Assembly: GCA_050018415.1 (NCBI GenBank)
Contig: JBEKAB010000002.1
Span: 1-64,000 of the forward strand
Direction of reading: 5' to 3'
Source: UBA1161 sp002311745
Lineage (GTDB): Bacteria > Planctomycetota > Phycisphaerae > Tepidisphaerales > Tepidisphaeraceae
Length of the DNA stretch: 64,000 nt
Positions 32,082 through 40,599 of the stretch are shown here, piece by piece. The position numbers and the translations under genes were made by a program. Under the pieces are notes generated by a model that was not told the origin of the DNA, did no database searches, and was given only the letters and a program-made list of their open reading frames with translations. Numbering within the stretch: the first letter of the stretch is position 1; every line of letters starts with the position of its first letter.

Positions 32082-34028
32082 ATGCACGAACAGCTTCTCT
32101 CTGCGCTGATGGCCAGCCGTAACGAGGCTGCGGACGATCTTCTGTTGGAAGGTCTGCGCGTCGGCGTGGAGGTGGAGCAGGCGGTGATCCTGGACGCCCT
32201 GTTGGGGCGGCGGACGCTGCGCGGACTGTGCGGGGTGGTGGAGGATTACGACGATTTGCCGCCGCGGCTGCAAGAGCAAATCCTGCGGCACATCAAGCTG
32301 CTGCATCATGCCCTGCGTGAATGCGGGCGGAGCGATCGGGAGGAGCTTCGCCTGGCGGCGATGAAGCTGATTGCCCTGGCCCGCCAGGGGAAGCAGGCGT
32401 ACGTGCTGTCGGAGAATCTGCACGATTCGGAGGATGCGGTAAGTGCGGCGGCGGCGGAGGCGATGGTGGAACTGGCCGCGTGGGTGGCGGGGGCCATCAG
32501 GAAATTGCAGGACGAATATCCTGCGGCCGATGGGCGCGGCGGCCCGGGGCCGCCGGAGGCGGCGGGCGAGGCATTTGCCGCGCTGTACCGCGAGGTGATG
32601 GACCAACGTCCGGAGATCGAGCTGGCCGTCACGCGGGCGTTGGACGTGCATCGAGGCACGCAGGTGCAGGAGCTGGCGCGGGCGGCCATGCTGCTGTGCG
32701 ATTGGCCGGGGAGCAAGACGCTGACGATTTTGCGCACGGCCAGGCACGGCGGGCAGAGCGTTCTGGTGCGGCGCTTGCAGCAGGTGCCGGCGGCCGACCA
32801 GGTCGAGGCGTTCTTGCTGGGGGCGACCCACGGGCAGTTGCGCGCGCATTTTGGAACCATCGTTTCGCACATCAGCGAACCGGCCGTGCTGGATGCGATC
32901 CTGCGCAAGACGCACTGGCTCAAGGACCATCAGTTGCAACTGTGCATGCACCAGGTGACGCGCGGAGTTTGGTGGCAGCAGCCCGACCTGATGCGCGACG
33001 TGGAGCGCCGCCCGCCGGCCCAGGCGTGCCAGATCGGCGAATGGCTGGCCGCCTCCGGCATGCACGACCTCATGCAGGACCAGTGGCTGATCGAGCTGAT
33101 GGACCGGGCGCGGCAGGATTTTTCGTCCCGCCTGCGTTTGTTGCGGATCGTCATGCGGCGCAAACGCGGCACCAGCGTGCAGTTTTTGCGTCAGATGCTC
33201 AACGATCCGGACGAGCGGCTGATGCGCATGGCGGCGCGCGAGATGATTCGCCACCGGCCCCCCGATGCGGACAACATCCTGCTGCAACTGATGACCAACG
33301 CGCCGCTGTCGGTGCGGCGGGTCATCAGCCGGTCGATCGGCCAGGCGGGCTTCGAGCAATTCTGGATCCGCTTCGACCGCCTGGACGGTCCGACGCGCAA
33401 GCAGGCGGGGAGGGCGATGCTCAAGCTGCTGCCCGACGGCGTGCAGCGTTTGTCGCGCCGGCTGAGCGCGGGGCCGATCGAACAGCGGCTCAAGGCGATG
33501 CAAATCACGCAGGAGCTGGGCTTGGCCGAGTCGCTGCGGGATGCCCTCACGGCCCTGACCACCGACCCGAATCCGAAAATACGCAGCAAGGCGATCATGG
33601 TCCTGGGAGAGCTGGAATCGCAGGCCACCGAGGAGGTGCTGGAACGCGGGCTCAATGACCCGGACTCGCGCGTGCGCGCCAACACGATCGAGGCGTTGGA
33701 AGCGCGCCCCGTGCCGCAGTTCGCACCGTTGCTCACTCAGCTCGCCAGGGACAGCCATCACCGCGAGCGCGCCAACGCGATTAGGGCGCTGCACCGCATG
33801 AAGTCTGGCAACGTCGGGCCGCAACTGATCGAAATGCTGCACGATGATCGGCCGGAGCATCGCATCTCCGCCATGTGGGCCTTGCGGCAGATCGGTTGGT
33901 GGCAACTGTTGGAGGAAGTGGGGCGTTTGGCCAAGGAAGACACCAACCTGCGCGTGCGCCGCTACGCGGTCGGGGTACTCAAAAGAGTGGCGGAAATGAT
34001 GCAAACGCAGAAAGAGAAGGCGGGCTGA
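32082..34028 (+). CDS. HEAT-repeat scaffold protein
   Basis: A 648-residue all-helical protein. The C-terminal half shows regular HEAT units, e.g. DPNPKIRSKAIMVLGELES, DPDSRVRANTIEALEARPV, DSHHRERANAIRALHRMKSG and DDRPEHRISAMWALRQIG, each with the Pro-x-x-R/V-R-x-x-A pattern. The N-terminal half has weaker helical repeats. There is no signal or membrane segment, so it likely serves as a cytoplasmic protein-binding scaffold. Its stop overlaps the start of the next gene (TGATG), pointing to a functional pair. Confidence 0.85.
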   Translation: MHEQLLSALMASRNEAADDLLLEGLRVGVEVEQAVILDALLGRRTLRGLCGVVEDYDDLPPRLQEQILRHIKLLHHALRECGRSDREELRLAAMKLIALARQGKQAYVLSENLHDSEDAVSAAAAEAMVELAAWVAGAIRKLQDEYPAADGRGGPGPPEAAGEAFAALYREVMDQRPEIELAVTRALDVHRGTQVQELARAAMLLCDWPGSKTLTILRTARHGGQSVLVRRLQQVPAADQVEAFLLGATHGQLRAHFGTIVSHISEPAVLDAILRKTHWLKDHQLQLCMHQVTRGVWWQQPDLMRDVERRPPAQACQIGEWLAASGMHDLMQDQWLIELMDRARQDFSSRLRLLRIVMRRKRGTSVQFLRQMLNDPDERLMRMAAREMIRHRPPDADNILLQLMTNAPLSVRRVISRSIGQAGFEQFWIRFDRLDGPTRKQAGRAMLKLLPDGVQRLSRRLSAGPIEQRLKAMQITQELGLAESLRDALTALTTDPNPKIRSKAIMVLGELESQATEEVLERGLNDPDSRVRANTIEALEARPVPQFAPLLTQLARDSHHRERANAIRALHRMKSGNVGPQLIEMLHDDRPEHRISAMWALRQIGWWQLLEEVGRLAKEDTNLRVRRYAVGVLKRVAEMMQTQKEKAG

Positions 34029-34507
34029 TGCGTCGTGCGATCGCCTGGCTGTGCGGCGGTGCGGGGTTGGCGATGACGGCAACGCCCGCGGTCGCGCTCA
34101 CGCAGGAAGAGGTCCTCCAGAGCATCAACCAGCACGTGGGTTCCACGGTGGACCTGAGCAAGTACGTGCCGTATCTGGTGCTGGCTCTGGCGGCGCTGCT
34201 CTTGGTGGTGTGGTACACCCGCCGCACCCAGCCCAGGCTTGTGACCAAGCCGCTGCATCACCGCGGCAAACTGCTGAGGGAAATCGCCAGAAAACTGCAT
34301 CTGGATGCGGCCCAAATCAAGATGCTGAAGATCCTGGCCCAAGAGCAGCGGGTCAGCAGCCCGCTGACGCTGCTGCTGTGCCCGTCCTTGCTGGGCAAGG
34401 CGATTCACACGCGCAATCCACGGGTGGACCGGGTGGTGCTGTCCGAGGTGGTGCATCGGTTGCGGGGGTTCGATCTGGATTCGCCCGCGGCGCCATCGTC
34501 CCCGTGA
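34028..34507 (+). CDS. Membrane-anchored unknown protein, coupled to HEAT protein
   Basis: A 159-residue protein with a signal-like N-terminus (MRRAIAWLCGGAGLAMTATPAVA), a transmembrane helix (YVPYLVLALAALLLVVWY, about 46-63) and a cytosolic helical domain (KLLREIARKLHLDAAQIKMLKILAQEQ...). The domain resembles a small helical adaptor that ends in a disordered tail. It starts on the stop codon of the HEAT-repeat gene, so the pair may form a membrane-tethered complex. The family is not recognised. Confidence 0.65.
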   Translation: MRRAIAWLCGGAGLAMTATPAVALTQEEVLQSINQHVGSTVDLSKYVPYLVLALAALLLVVWYTRRTQPRLVTKPLHHRGKLLREIARKLHLDAAQIKMLKILAQEQRVSSPLTLLLCPSLLGKAIHTRNPRVDRVVLSEVVHRLRGFDLDSPAAPSSP

Positions 34508-34580
34508 ATCAGCGCCAATGATTCCCTGGCGCCGCCGGCAAACGCGAATTGTGCGGCGGATTCTTCTATAATCGGCGGAC

Positions 34581-35447
34581 ATGTCGGCGACGGTGATCGA
34601 TGGGGCAGCGCTGGCGGCCCGCGTGAAGCAGGACGTGCAGCATCGCGTCAAGCAGTTGGCGGCCAGCGGGGGACGCGTGGGATTGGCCGCGGTGCTGGTG
34701 GGCAGCACGGCCGCCGGCGAGCTGTACGCCGCCCGCCAAGCCGAGGCCTGCCGAGCCGTGGGAATCGACTATTCACTGCACACGCTCGGCAGCGAGGCCA
34801 CCGCGGCGGAGGTGGGCCGTCTCCTGGACCGCCTCAACCGCGAGGCGGCCGTCACGGGCATCATGCTGCATCTGCCCCTGCCCAGCCACCTGGATGCCAC
34901 CGAGCTGCAATACCGCATCGACCCGGTCAAGGATGTCGAAGGGGTCAATCCGGCCAACATCGGCCACGTGGTGTACGGCCATACGCTGATCGCGCCTTGC
35001 ACGGCCCTGGCGGTGATCGAATTGATCGAATCCACGGGGGCCAAACTGCGCGGGGCGGAAGCGGTGGTGGTGGGGGCCAGCGAAATCGCCGGCAAGCCGA
35101 TCGCGCTGCTGCTCACCGAGCGCATGGCCACGACGACGCTGTGTCACATCGCCACGCGCGACCTGCCCAGCCACACGCGGCGTGCGGACGTGCTGGTGGT
35201 GGCCGTCGGCAAACCGGGGCTGATCACCGCCGATCACGTGCGCAGCGGCGCGGTCGTCATCGACGTGGGGATCAACCGCGTCACGGCGGCCGATGGAACC
35301 AAGAAGACCGTGGGGGACGTGGATTTCGAGGCGGTGCGGCAAAAGGCGGGGTACATCTCGCCGGTGCCCGGCGGCGTCGGACCCATGACCGTCGCCATGC
35401 TGCTCAAAAACACGCTCCGCAGCGCCGAGCTTGCCGCCCATCGTTAG
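34581..35447 (+). CDS. folD: FolD-like methylenetetrahydrofolate dehydrogenase with altered active site
   Basis: A 288-residue protein aligned over its full length with FolD, which converts 5,10-methylene-THF to 10-formyl-THF with NADP. Retained: GLAAVLVG, the nucleotide-site loop VVVGASEIAGKP, DVGINR and SPVPGGVGPMTVAMLL. Changed: the motif normally Y-x-x-x-K reads YAARQ, putting Gln53 where the catalytic lysine belongs; V-Q-L-P-L-P reads LHLPLP (His97); K-D-V-D-G reads KDVEG (Glu120). It may be dehydrogenase-only or use another folate or pterin. A perfect TATAAT at 34567-34572 lies only 8 bases before ATG, suggesting a leaderless message. Confidence 0.85.
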   Translation: MSATVIDGAALAARVKQDVQHRVKQLAASGGRVGLAAVLVGSTAAGELYAARQAEACRAVGIDYSLHTLGSEATAAEVGRLLDRLNREAAVTGIMLHLPLPSHLDATELQYRIDPVKDVEGVNPANIGHVVYGHTLIAPCTALAVIELIESTGAKLRGAEAVVVGASEIAGKPIALLLTERMATTTLCHIATRDLPSHTRRADVLVVAVGKPGLITADHVRSGAVVIDVGINRVTAADGTKKTVGDVDFEAVRQKAGYISPVPGGVGPMTVAMLLKNTLRSAELAAHR

Positions 35448-35459
35448 CGGGGCCGACCC

Positions 35460-36392
35460 ATGCGGCGCAAACGCCTGCTTTGGACTCTCTGGTTGGCGAT
35501 CGCGGCGGGAGGAATCGCGCTGGGGGTCTGGCTGTACGTGCAACTTCGGCTCACGCCGCCGACGGCGCTTTCGCTGGACCCGGAAAATCTGGCGGTCCTG
35601 TCGCCGCCGGTGATCTCGCCCCCGATCGTGCGGCAGGCAGGCGGCGACGGCGGGGCGGATTATCGCGCGGCCCTGGCCGCGTACGATGCCGATGCCTGCG
35701 ACGCCTTCGCCAAAAACCCGGCCGGCGATCCGCCCAAGTCCATGCAGCTCGTATTGAATGCGGCGGATAAAACGACAATGGACCTGCTGGCCGAGAATCC
35801 CGGCCAGATCATCAATTATCAAAGCGAGCATCCCGCCCTGGAGAATCTGGAGCAGTTGGGCCGGGCGATGGATCGCGCGGGACTGATGCTGCGCCTCAAA
35901 AAGCAAACACAGCCGGCGCGGCAATATTTCCAGGCCGTGTACGGCCTGGGATCGGCCCTATACGCCGAGCGGCTCTGTTACGATGAATATCTCAAGGGCA
36001 TGGGGCTGATGGACGAAGCGGCCACCGGCCTGGCCGAATTGGAAGACCAGCCGCGGCGCTCGCAGCTTCAGCAGCACGTCGCGGCGATGGTGGACTATGA
36101 TGCCCAAAAAGTGCGGCCGATTTACGAGGCGCTGTACAGCGCCGACCCCGACGAGTCGGCCGTGCACGCGGGGGATGTGTTTGTGTTTGCCGCCAAGAGC
36201 CGGGAGAGGATGTTTCGCGTGGAGGCGATCCTGGCCCTGGGCCGAATGCGGTTTAGCGCCGAGCGGAATGCCGATCAAAGGGCGGCGGGGCGATTTATCG
36301 CCGATTGCCGAGGCGATTCCGACCCCGTGATCCAGGCGGCCGCGGCCGCCGCGGGCGATCTGAGCGTCGAACAATATCGCATGATCCATTGA
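35460..36392 (+). CDS. Membrane-anchored unknown protein
   Basis: A 310-residue protein with one N-terminal transmembrane helix (LLWTLWLAIAAGGIALGVWLYV, about 6-27) and a long helical soluble part. Several helix-turn-helix stretches (RQYFQAVYGLGSALYAERL, VEAILALGRMRFSAERN, RAAGRFIADCRGDSDPVIQAAAAAA) suggest TPR- or HEAT-like packing. It begins 12 bases after folD and is probably cotranscribed. No function can be assigned. Confidence 0.7.
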   Translation: MRRKRLLWTLWLAIAAGGIALGVWLYVQLRLTPPTALSLDPENLAVLSPPVISPPIVRQAGGDGGADYRAALAAYDADACDAFAKNPAGDPPKSMQLVLNAADKTTMDLLAENPGQIINYQSEHPALENLEQLGRAMDRAGLMLRLKKQTQPARQYFQAVYGLGSALYAERLCYDEYLKGMGLMDEAATGLAELEDQPRRSQLQQHVAAMVDYDAQKVRPIYEALYSADPDESAVHAGDVFVFAAKSRERMFRVEAILALGRMRFSAERNADQRAAGRFIADCRGDSDPVIQAAAAAAGDLSVEQYRMIH

Positions 36393-36470
36393 CAACTCGC
36401 GTAAGACATGGCGCATTCTTAAGCAGGGGCGGTGTCGGGTAGGATGGCAGCCGGTTGGAAGGAAACATCC

Positions 36471-37829
36471 ATGAAAAGCCGCAAAGCGTTTACGCTCATC
36501 GAATTGCTGGCCGTGATAGGGATTCTGGCGCTGCTGGCCGCGATCCTCCTGCCCGTCATCGGCCATGCCCAGCGTTCGGCGGCGATCACGGCCCAGAAGA
36601 TGGATTTCCAGACCATCGCCACCGCCCTGGAGAACTACCGCAGCGATTTTGGGGATTATCCGCGGAACGTGATTTTGCCGCGATGGAATACGGCGATCTA
36701 TGTGCCTAGCCCGGCCATCACGCCGGCGCCGCCTTTTTTGGCCTTGGCGGCGGCGCTGATCGGCCAGGACCCGGGCACGCCGCAGATGCAGACCATCGGG
36801 GGTCAGAGTATTTTCGTGCCCGGTGATGGGGCGGAGGGTCTGGGGTTCCGCACAAGGATTCAAGTGGCACAATTGGTACCACCAACGGCACTTGCCACCG
36901 ACGTGCCGGTGGGATCGGCGTTGGCGATAGTGACGGCGGTGCCTATCACGCTTCCCTACAACTGGGCCCAGGTGCCCAATGATCCATCTTTGCTGGAGGT
37001 CATTTCGATTCGATTCTCGCCGGGAACGCAATATGAGGAAACCATCGGGATATCCGCCGTGGTGCCAGCCCACCCTGGGCCACCTCCGTTGGGGCCGTAT
37101 ACGTTGCAGCTTCGGGCGGCGACGCGTTACTTGCATCATGTGATTGATCCTGCACAGCCGCAACTGCTGATGGCAACGGGCAAAGTGTGGCCGGCGTATT
37201 TGCCGGCGGATCGGTTTCAAGTGGCGTACGTCGATCCACAGCGCGACTCGACAACGGACGTGCCGACCAACCTTCACATGCCTGTGTTGTTGGATCACTG
37301 GGGGGGCGTGATCCAGTATTTCACGCGGTTTGGACCGAACTCGAATCGGGTGAGCGATTCGACGTATAGCACGAACCCGGCGGTGTTCGGCTTGCCGATA
37401 TTGCCGACCAACATCACCGCCGGGCCGCTCTACGGGTATTCCGCGCCGCCCTCGGTCGACACGACGACACCGATGAACGTGAACAATCCCTACGGAATGA
37501 ACGCGATTTGGGATCAAAGGGATGGCGTGGCGTTCGTTGACAACACCGATCTGCAAAACCCAAAGCTTGTGACGTGGCAATCGCAAGTCTCGGGCAAGCG
37601 GCCGGACTTGACGCTGGCGATCAAATGGATGTTGGGCGACGACAATGGGGACAACTTCATTGCCGGCGGCGAAACCTTGCGTTACACGGGCCCATACATC
37701 CTGATATCCGCCGGTCCGGACGGCCCTGATCGCTTCAGCGGTGGATTTTGCGATCTAAGCAGCGTCCCGCAGTTTCAATGGCCAAAAGCCTTCCAGAACA
37801 GCGGCAATATTTACAATTTCGAGCGGTAA
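36471..37829 (+). CDS. Prepilin-like protein with large C-terminal domain
   Basis: A 452-residue protein with a type IV prepilin leader: MKSRKA followed by FTLIELLAVIGILALLAAILLP. The residue before the cleavage site is Ala instead of the usual Gly, and the +5 glutamate is present. The rest, about 420 residues, is rich in Pro, Thr, Gly and Asp and is far longer than a structural pilin; it resembles the pseudopilin-like secreted proteins abundant in planctomycetes. No pilus or type II secretion genes are near. ATG 36471 follows GGAAGGAAAC. Confidence 0.8.
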   Translation: MKSRKAFTLIELLAVIGILALLAAILLPVIGHAQRSAAITAQKMDFQTIATALENYRSDFGDYPRNVILPRWNTAIYVPSPAITPAPPFLALAAALIGQDPGTPQMQTIGGQSIFVPGDGAEGLGFRTRIQVAQLVPPTALATDVPVGSALAIVTAVPITLPYNWAQVPNDPSLLEVISIRFSPGTQYEETIGISAVVPAHPGPPPLGPYTLQLRAATRYLHHVIDPAQPQLLMATGKVWPAYLPADRFQVAYVDPQRDSTTDVPTNLHMPVLLDHWGGVIQYFTRFGPNSNRVSDSTYSTNPAVFGLPILPTNITAGPLYGYSAPPSVDTTTPMNVNNPYGMNAIWDQRDGVAFVDNTDLQNPKLVTWQSQVSGKRPDLTLAIKWMLGDDNGDNFIAGGETLRYTGPYILISAGPDGPDRFSGGFCDLSSVPQFQWPKAFQNSGNIYNFER

Positions 37830-37858
37830 GCTTCGATTAATGCAGCAGTTGCATCGAT

Positions 37859-37887
37859 TTGCCGGCTGGGGGCCAATATTCTACAAT
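37859..37887 (+). promoter_or_regulatory. Sigma-70-type promoter of the efflux operon
   Basis: TTGCCG at 37859-37864 and TACAAT at 37882-37887 are separated by 17 bases, 45 bases ahead of the TetR-family start. Confidence 0.55.
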
Positions 37888-37910
37888 CAAATCCGGCTGG
37901 CTGGTCAGTA

Positions 37911-37925
37911 ATTGGCTCGGCCAAT
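37911..37925. promoter_or_regulatory. Palindrome ATTGGCTCGGCCAAT, candidate TetR operator
   Basis: A perfect 6+3+6 palindrome lies between the promoter and the start codon at 37933. A half-site-like GGCCAAT is also present at 37871, inside the promoter spacer. This is where an autorepressor would bind. Confidence 0.5.
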
Positions 37926-37932
37926 CCCCCCA

Positions 37933-38508
37933 ATGCGACTGCCGGATCAGAACAAGCGGAGGAAAATTGCGGAGGCGGCCGTGCGGCTGTTCTCTGAAAG
38001 GCCCTTTGAGCAGGTTCGTCTGGAAGAGGTGGCGGCGGCCGCGGGCGTAGGCAAAGGAACGCTCTACATTTATTTCAAGAGCAAGGATGAGCTTTACTAC
38101 AGCTTGATCTATGACGGGTTTGCCGACCTGGTCAAACGGCTGGAGGAGCAACTTCGTGCCAGCCAATCGGATTATTCCGGTAAAATCCGCGTCATTGTCA
38201 GCGGCATGGTCGAATTTGCCCAAAGCCATCCTCAGATGATCGACGTGATGCGGGCCGCGGGCGTTCCCGACGCGAATAGTCCGTGGGGGGCGAAGCTTCG
38301 GGAGCTAGCGCAATTGATCGAGAAGGTGATCCGGCAGGGCATTGCGGCCGGGGAACTGGCTGATACCAAGCCGGAGTTGACGGCACTGTATTTTACGGCG
38401 ATGGTGCGCGCGATCATGCTGCACGGGCCGCGGGAGGCGGATGCCCAGGCGGCGGCGCAGCATGTTTCGGGCGTGATTCTCGGGGGGATCGGAAAGCATG
38501 GCAGATGA
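37933..38508 (+). CDS. TetR-family transcriptional regulator
   Basis: A 191-residue repressor. The N-terminal helix-turn-helix domain is complete (KIAEAAVRLFSERPFEQVRLEEVAAAAGVGKGTLYIYFKSKDEL, about 9-52), followed by an all-helical ligand-binding domain. It leads an operon with MacA, MacB and TolC-type efflux genes and its stop overlaps the next start, so it very probably represses this pump and responds to its substrate. ATG 37933 is used; an upstream TTG would only add seven residues. Confidence 0.9.
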   Translation: MRLPDQNKRRKIAEAAVRLFSERPFEQVRLEEVAAAAGVGKGTLYIYFKSKDELYYSLIYDGFADLVKRLEEQLRASQSDYSGKIRVIVSGMVEFAQSHPQMIDVMRAAGVPDANSPWGAKLRELAQLIEKVIRQGIAAGELADTKPELTALYFTAMVRAIMLHGPREADAQAAAQHVSGVILGGIGKHGR

Positions 38509-39842
38509 GGCAGAAGTGGATCATCGTCGGCGTGTCGGTGGCGGTTCTGCTGGCCGCGGGCGGAGGGTATTACTACTGGCGTTCGAGCCGGGCATCGGCG
38601 CAGACCTTGCCCTCCGACACGTACAAAACCACGGCCACCAAGGGCGACATCACCCAGAGCGTTGCCTGCACCGGTACGGTGATTTCCAATCTTGACGTGC
38701 TGATCAAGTGTCGGGCCAGCGGGCAGATCACCAAACTTCCCTTTGACATCAGCGACCACGTCAAGAAGGGTGATTTGCTGCTCCAGCTCGATCCGATCGA
38801 CGAGCAGCGCCTGGCGGACCAGGCCGAGGCGACGGTGGCGATCGCCCAGTCGAAGTTGAACGAAGCCAAGCTCAACGAGCGCGTCGCGGAGTTGGATCTG
38901 CAGACGGCGACGGCAAAGGCCGATTCGGATGTGGCCTCGGCGCAGGTCAAGGCGACCAATTCTCGCAACAAGGCCAACCGGCAGCAGCAGTTGCTGGAGC
39001 AGAAGCTGACCTCGCAGGAGGATTACGAAACCGCGCAAACCGACGCCGCCCAGGCGGAGGCGGATTTGCAGACCGCCAAGATCGCCAAGGAGCAGCTCAA
39101 AAGCCAGGCCGCGGCCCTGGAGGTGAAAAAGGAGGACATCACCCTGGCCGAGGCGCAGTTGCGTTCCGACCAGATCGCCCTGGCCAATGCCAAACAGCAG
39201 TTGGACTACACGACGTTGCTGGCGCCGATGGATGGCGTGGTGGCGGATTTGCCCGTGGAGCAGGGGACGATCATCTCCTCGGCGATCAGCAACGTCGGCG
39301 GCGGCACGACGGTCATGACGTTGTCCGATCTGTCGAAGATTTTCGTCAATGCGGCGGTGGATGAAAGCGACATCGGCGGCGTGCAGGTGGGGCAGAAGGT
39401 GCAGATTACGGCCGACGCGTTCCCCGGCCGGCGCTTCGCGGGGACGGTGGTGCGCATCGCCACGCAGGGCGTCAACGTCTCCAACGTCGTGACCTTCGAG
39501 GTCAAGATCGAGGTCACCGGCAAGAACAAGCCGCTGCTCAAGCCGCAGATGACCACCAACGTGCAGATCATTGAAGGCTCCAAGTCGGGCGTGGTTCTGC
39601 TGCCGATGCAGGCGGTGTTCCGCAAGGAGCACAAGACGCTGGTGAGCGTCGTCAAGGGCGACGGCACCACGGAGGACCGGGAGGTGCAGACGGGGATCGA
39701 CGACGGCAACAACGAGGAGATCGTTTCGGGCATCAACGTCGGCGACACGGTGCTGGTGCATCGCAACGAATCCAACAGCCGCTGGAGCGGGGGTCCCAAT
39801 CGGCCGCCGACTTTCCCGCCGGGCGGCGGAGGCAGGCGGTGA
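38505..39842 (+). CDS. macA: MacA-type periplasmic adaptor (membrane fusion protein)
   Basis: A 445-residue protein with an N-terminal membrane anchor (IIVGVSVAVLLAAGGGYYYW), two lipoyl half-motifs (GQITKLPFDISDHVKKGDLLLQLD and the matching LLAPMDGVVADLPVEQGTII), a long coiled-coil hairpin (about 90-215) and beta-barrel domains. It should bridge the MacB pump and the TolC channel. The C-terminus is Pro/Gly-rich. The start overlaps the TetR stop and its stop overlaps the ATPase GTG start. Confidence 0.88.
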   Translation: MRQKWIIVGVSVAVLLAAGGGYYYWRSSRASAQTLPSDTYKTTATKGDITQSVACTGTVISNLDVLIKCRASGQITKLPFDISDHVKKGDLLLQLDPIDEQRLADQAEATVAIAQSKLNEAKLNERVAELDLQTATAKADSDVASAQVKATNSRNKANRQQQLLEQKLTSQEDYETAQTDAAQAEADLQTAKIAKEQLKSQAAALEVKKEDITLAEAQLRSDQIALANAKQQLDYTTLLAPMDGVVADLPVEQGTIISSAISNVGGGTTVMTLSDLSKIFVNAAVDESDIGGVQVGQKVQITADAFPGRRFAGTVVRIATQGVNVSNVVTFEVKIEVTGKNKPLLKPQMTTNVQIIEGSKSGVVLLPMQAVFRKEHKTLVSVVKGDGTTEDREVQTGIDDGNNEEIVSGINVGDTVLVHRNESNSRWSGGPNRPPTFPPGGGGRR

Positions 39843-40576
39843 TCATACGCGCCGAACATCTGGTCAAGACGTACCTCCTGGGCGGCCAGGAGGTGCGCGC
39901 GTTGGATGACCTGAGCCTGGAGATCGAGGCCGGCGAGATGGTGGCCATTCGCGGCCCCTCGGGCAGCGGCAAATCGACGCTGATGAACATCCTGGGTTGC
40001 CTGGATCGGGCGGACAGCGGGCGCTATTTCCTGGCCGAACAGGACGTCTCTGACATGTCGAACAATGCCCTGGCGGAGATTCGCAACCGGCGCATCGGGT
40101 TCGTCTTTCAGAACTTCAATCTGTTGCCGCGGATGACCGCCCTGGAGAACGTCGAGCTGCCGCTGCATTATGCGGCGCGTCGGGACGCGGTGCAGCGGGC
40201 CAAGGAAGCCCTGCTGACCGTCGGCCTGGGAGACCGCATGCACCACGAGCCGAATCAGCTTTCCGGCGGCCAGCGGCAGCGCGTGGCGGTGGCGCGGGCG
40301 CTGGTGAACGATCCGTCCATCCTGCTGACGGATGAGCCGACCGGATCGCTGGACAGCCGCACCGGCGAAGAGATTCTGGCCCTGTTCAAGCATCTCAACG
40401 CGCAGGGCCGCACGATTTTGGTGGTGACGCACGACTCCAACGTGGCGGCGCATTGTCAGCGCGAGGTTTATTTGCACGACGGCAGAGTGGCCGACCCGGC
40501 CGACCCGGCGGTGGCCGCCGGACAGGTTGCCCACGATCAGGAGACGCCTTGGGTGGCGCAGCCGGCCAGCCACTAG
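39839..40576 (+). CDS. MacB-type ABC transporter ATPase
   Basis: A 245-residue ATPase of the MacB/LolD class. Walker A GPSGSGKST, the Q-loop in GFVFQNFNLLPRM, the signature LSGGQRQRVAVARAL, Walker B LLTDEPTGSLD and the H-loop VVTHDSN are all present. ATPase and permease are separate genes here, unlike E. coli MacB. It starts with GTG overlapping the adaptor stop. The short stretch after its stop has a repeated AGCAACC unit (around 40575-40593). Confidence 0.93.
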   Translation: MIIRAEHLVKTYLLGGQEVRALDDLSLEIEAGEMVAIRGPSGSGKSTLMNILGCLDRADSGRYFLAEQDVSDMSNNALAEIRNRRIGFVFQNFNLLPRMTALENVELPLHYAARRDAVQRAKEALLTVGLGDRMHHEPNQLSGGQRQRVAVARALVNDPSILLTDEPTGSLDSRTGEEILALFKHLNAQGRTILVVTHDSNVAAHCQREVYLHDGRVADPADPAVAAGQVAHDQETPWVAQPASH

Positions 40577-40599
40577 CAACCAGCAACCAGCAACTTCTC

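Noticed and set aside
31983..34082. 699-codon minus-strand open frame
   Set aside because: Antisense of the HEAT-repeat gene; no recognisable domain and the composition of a shadow.
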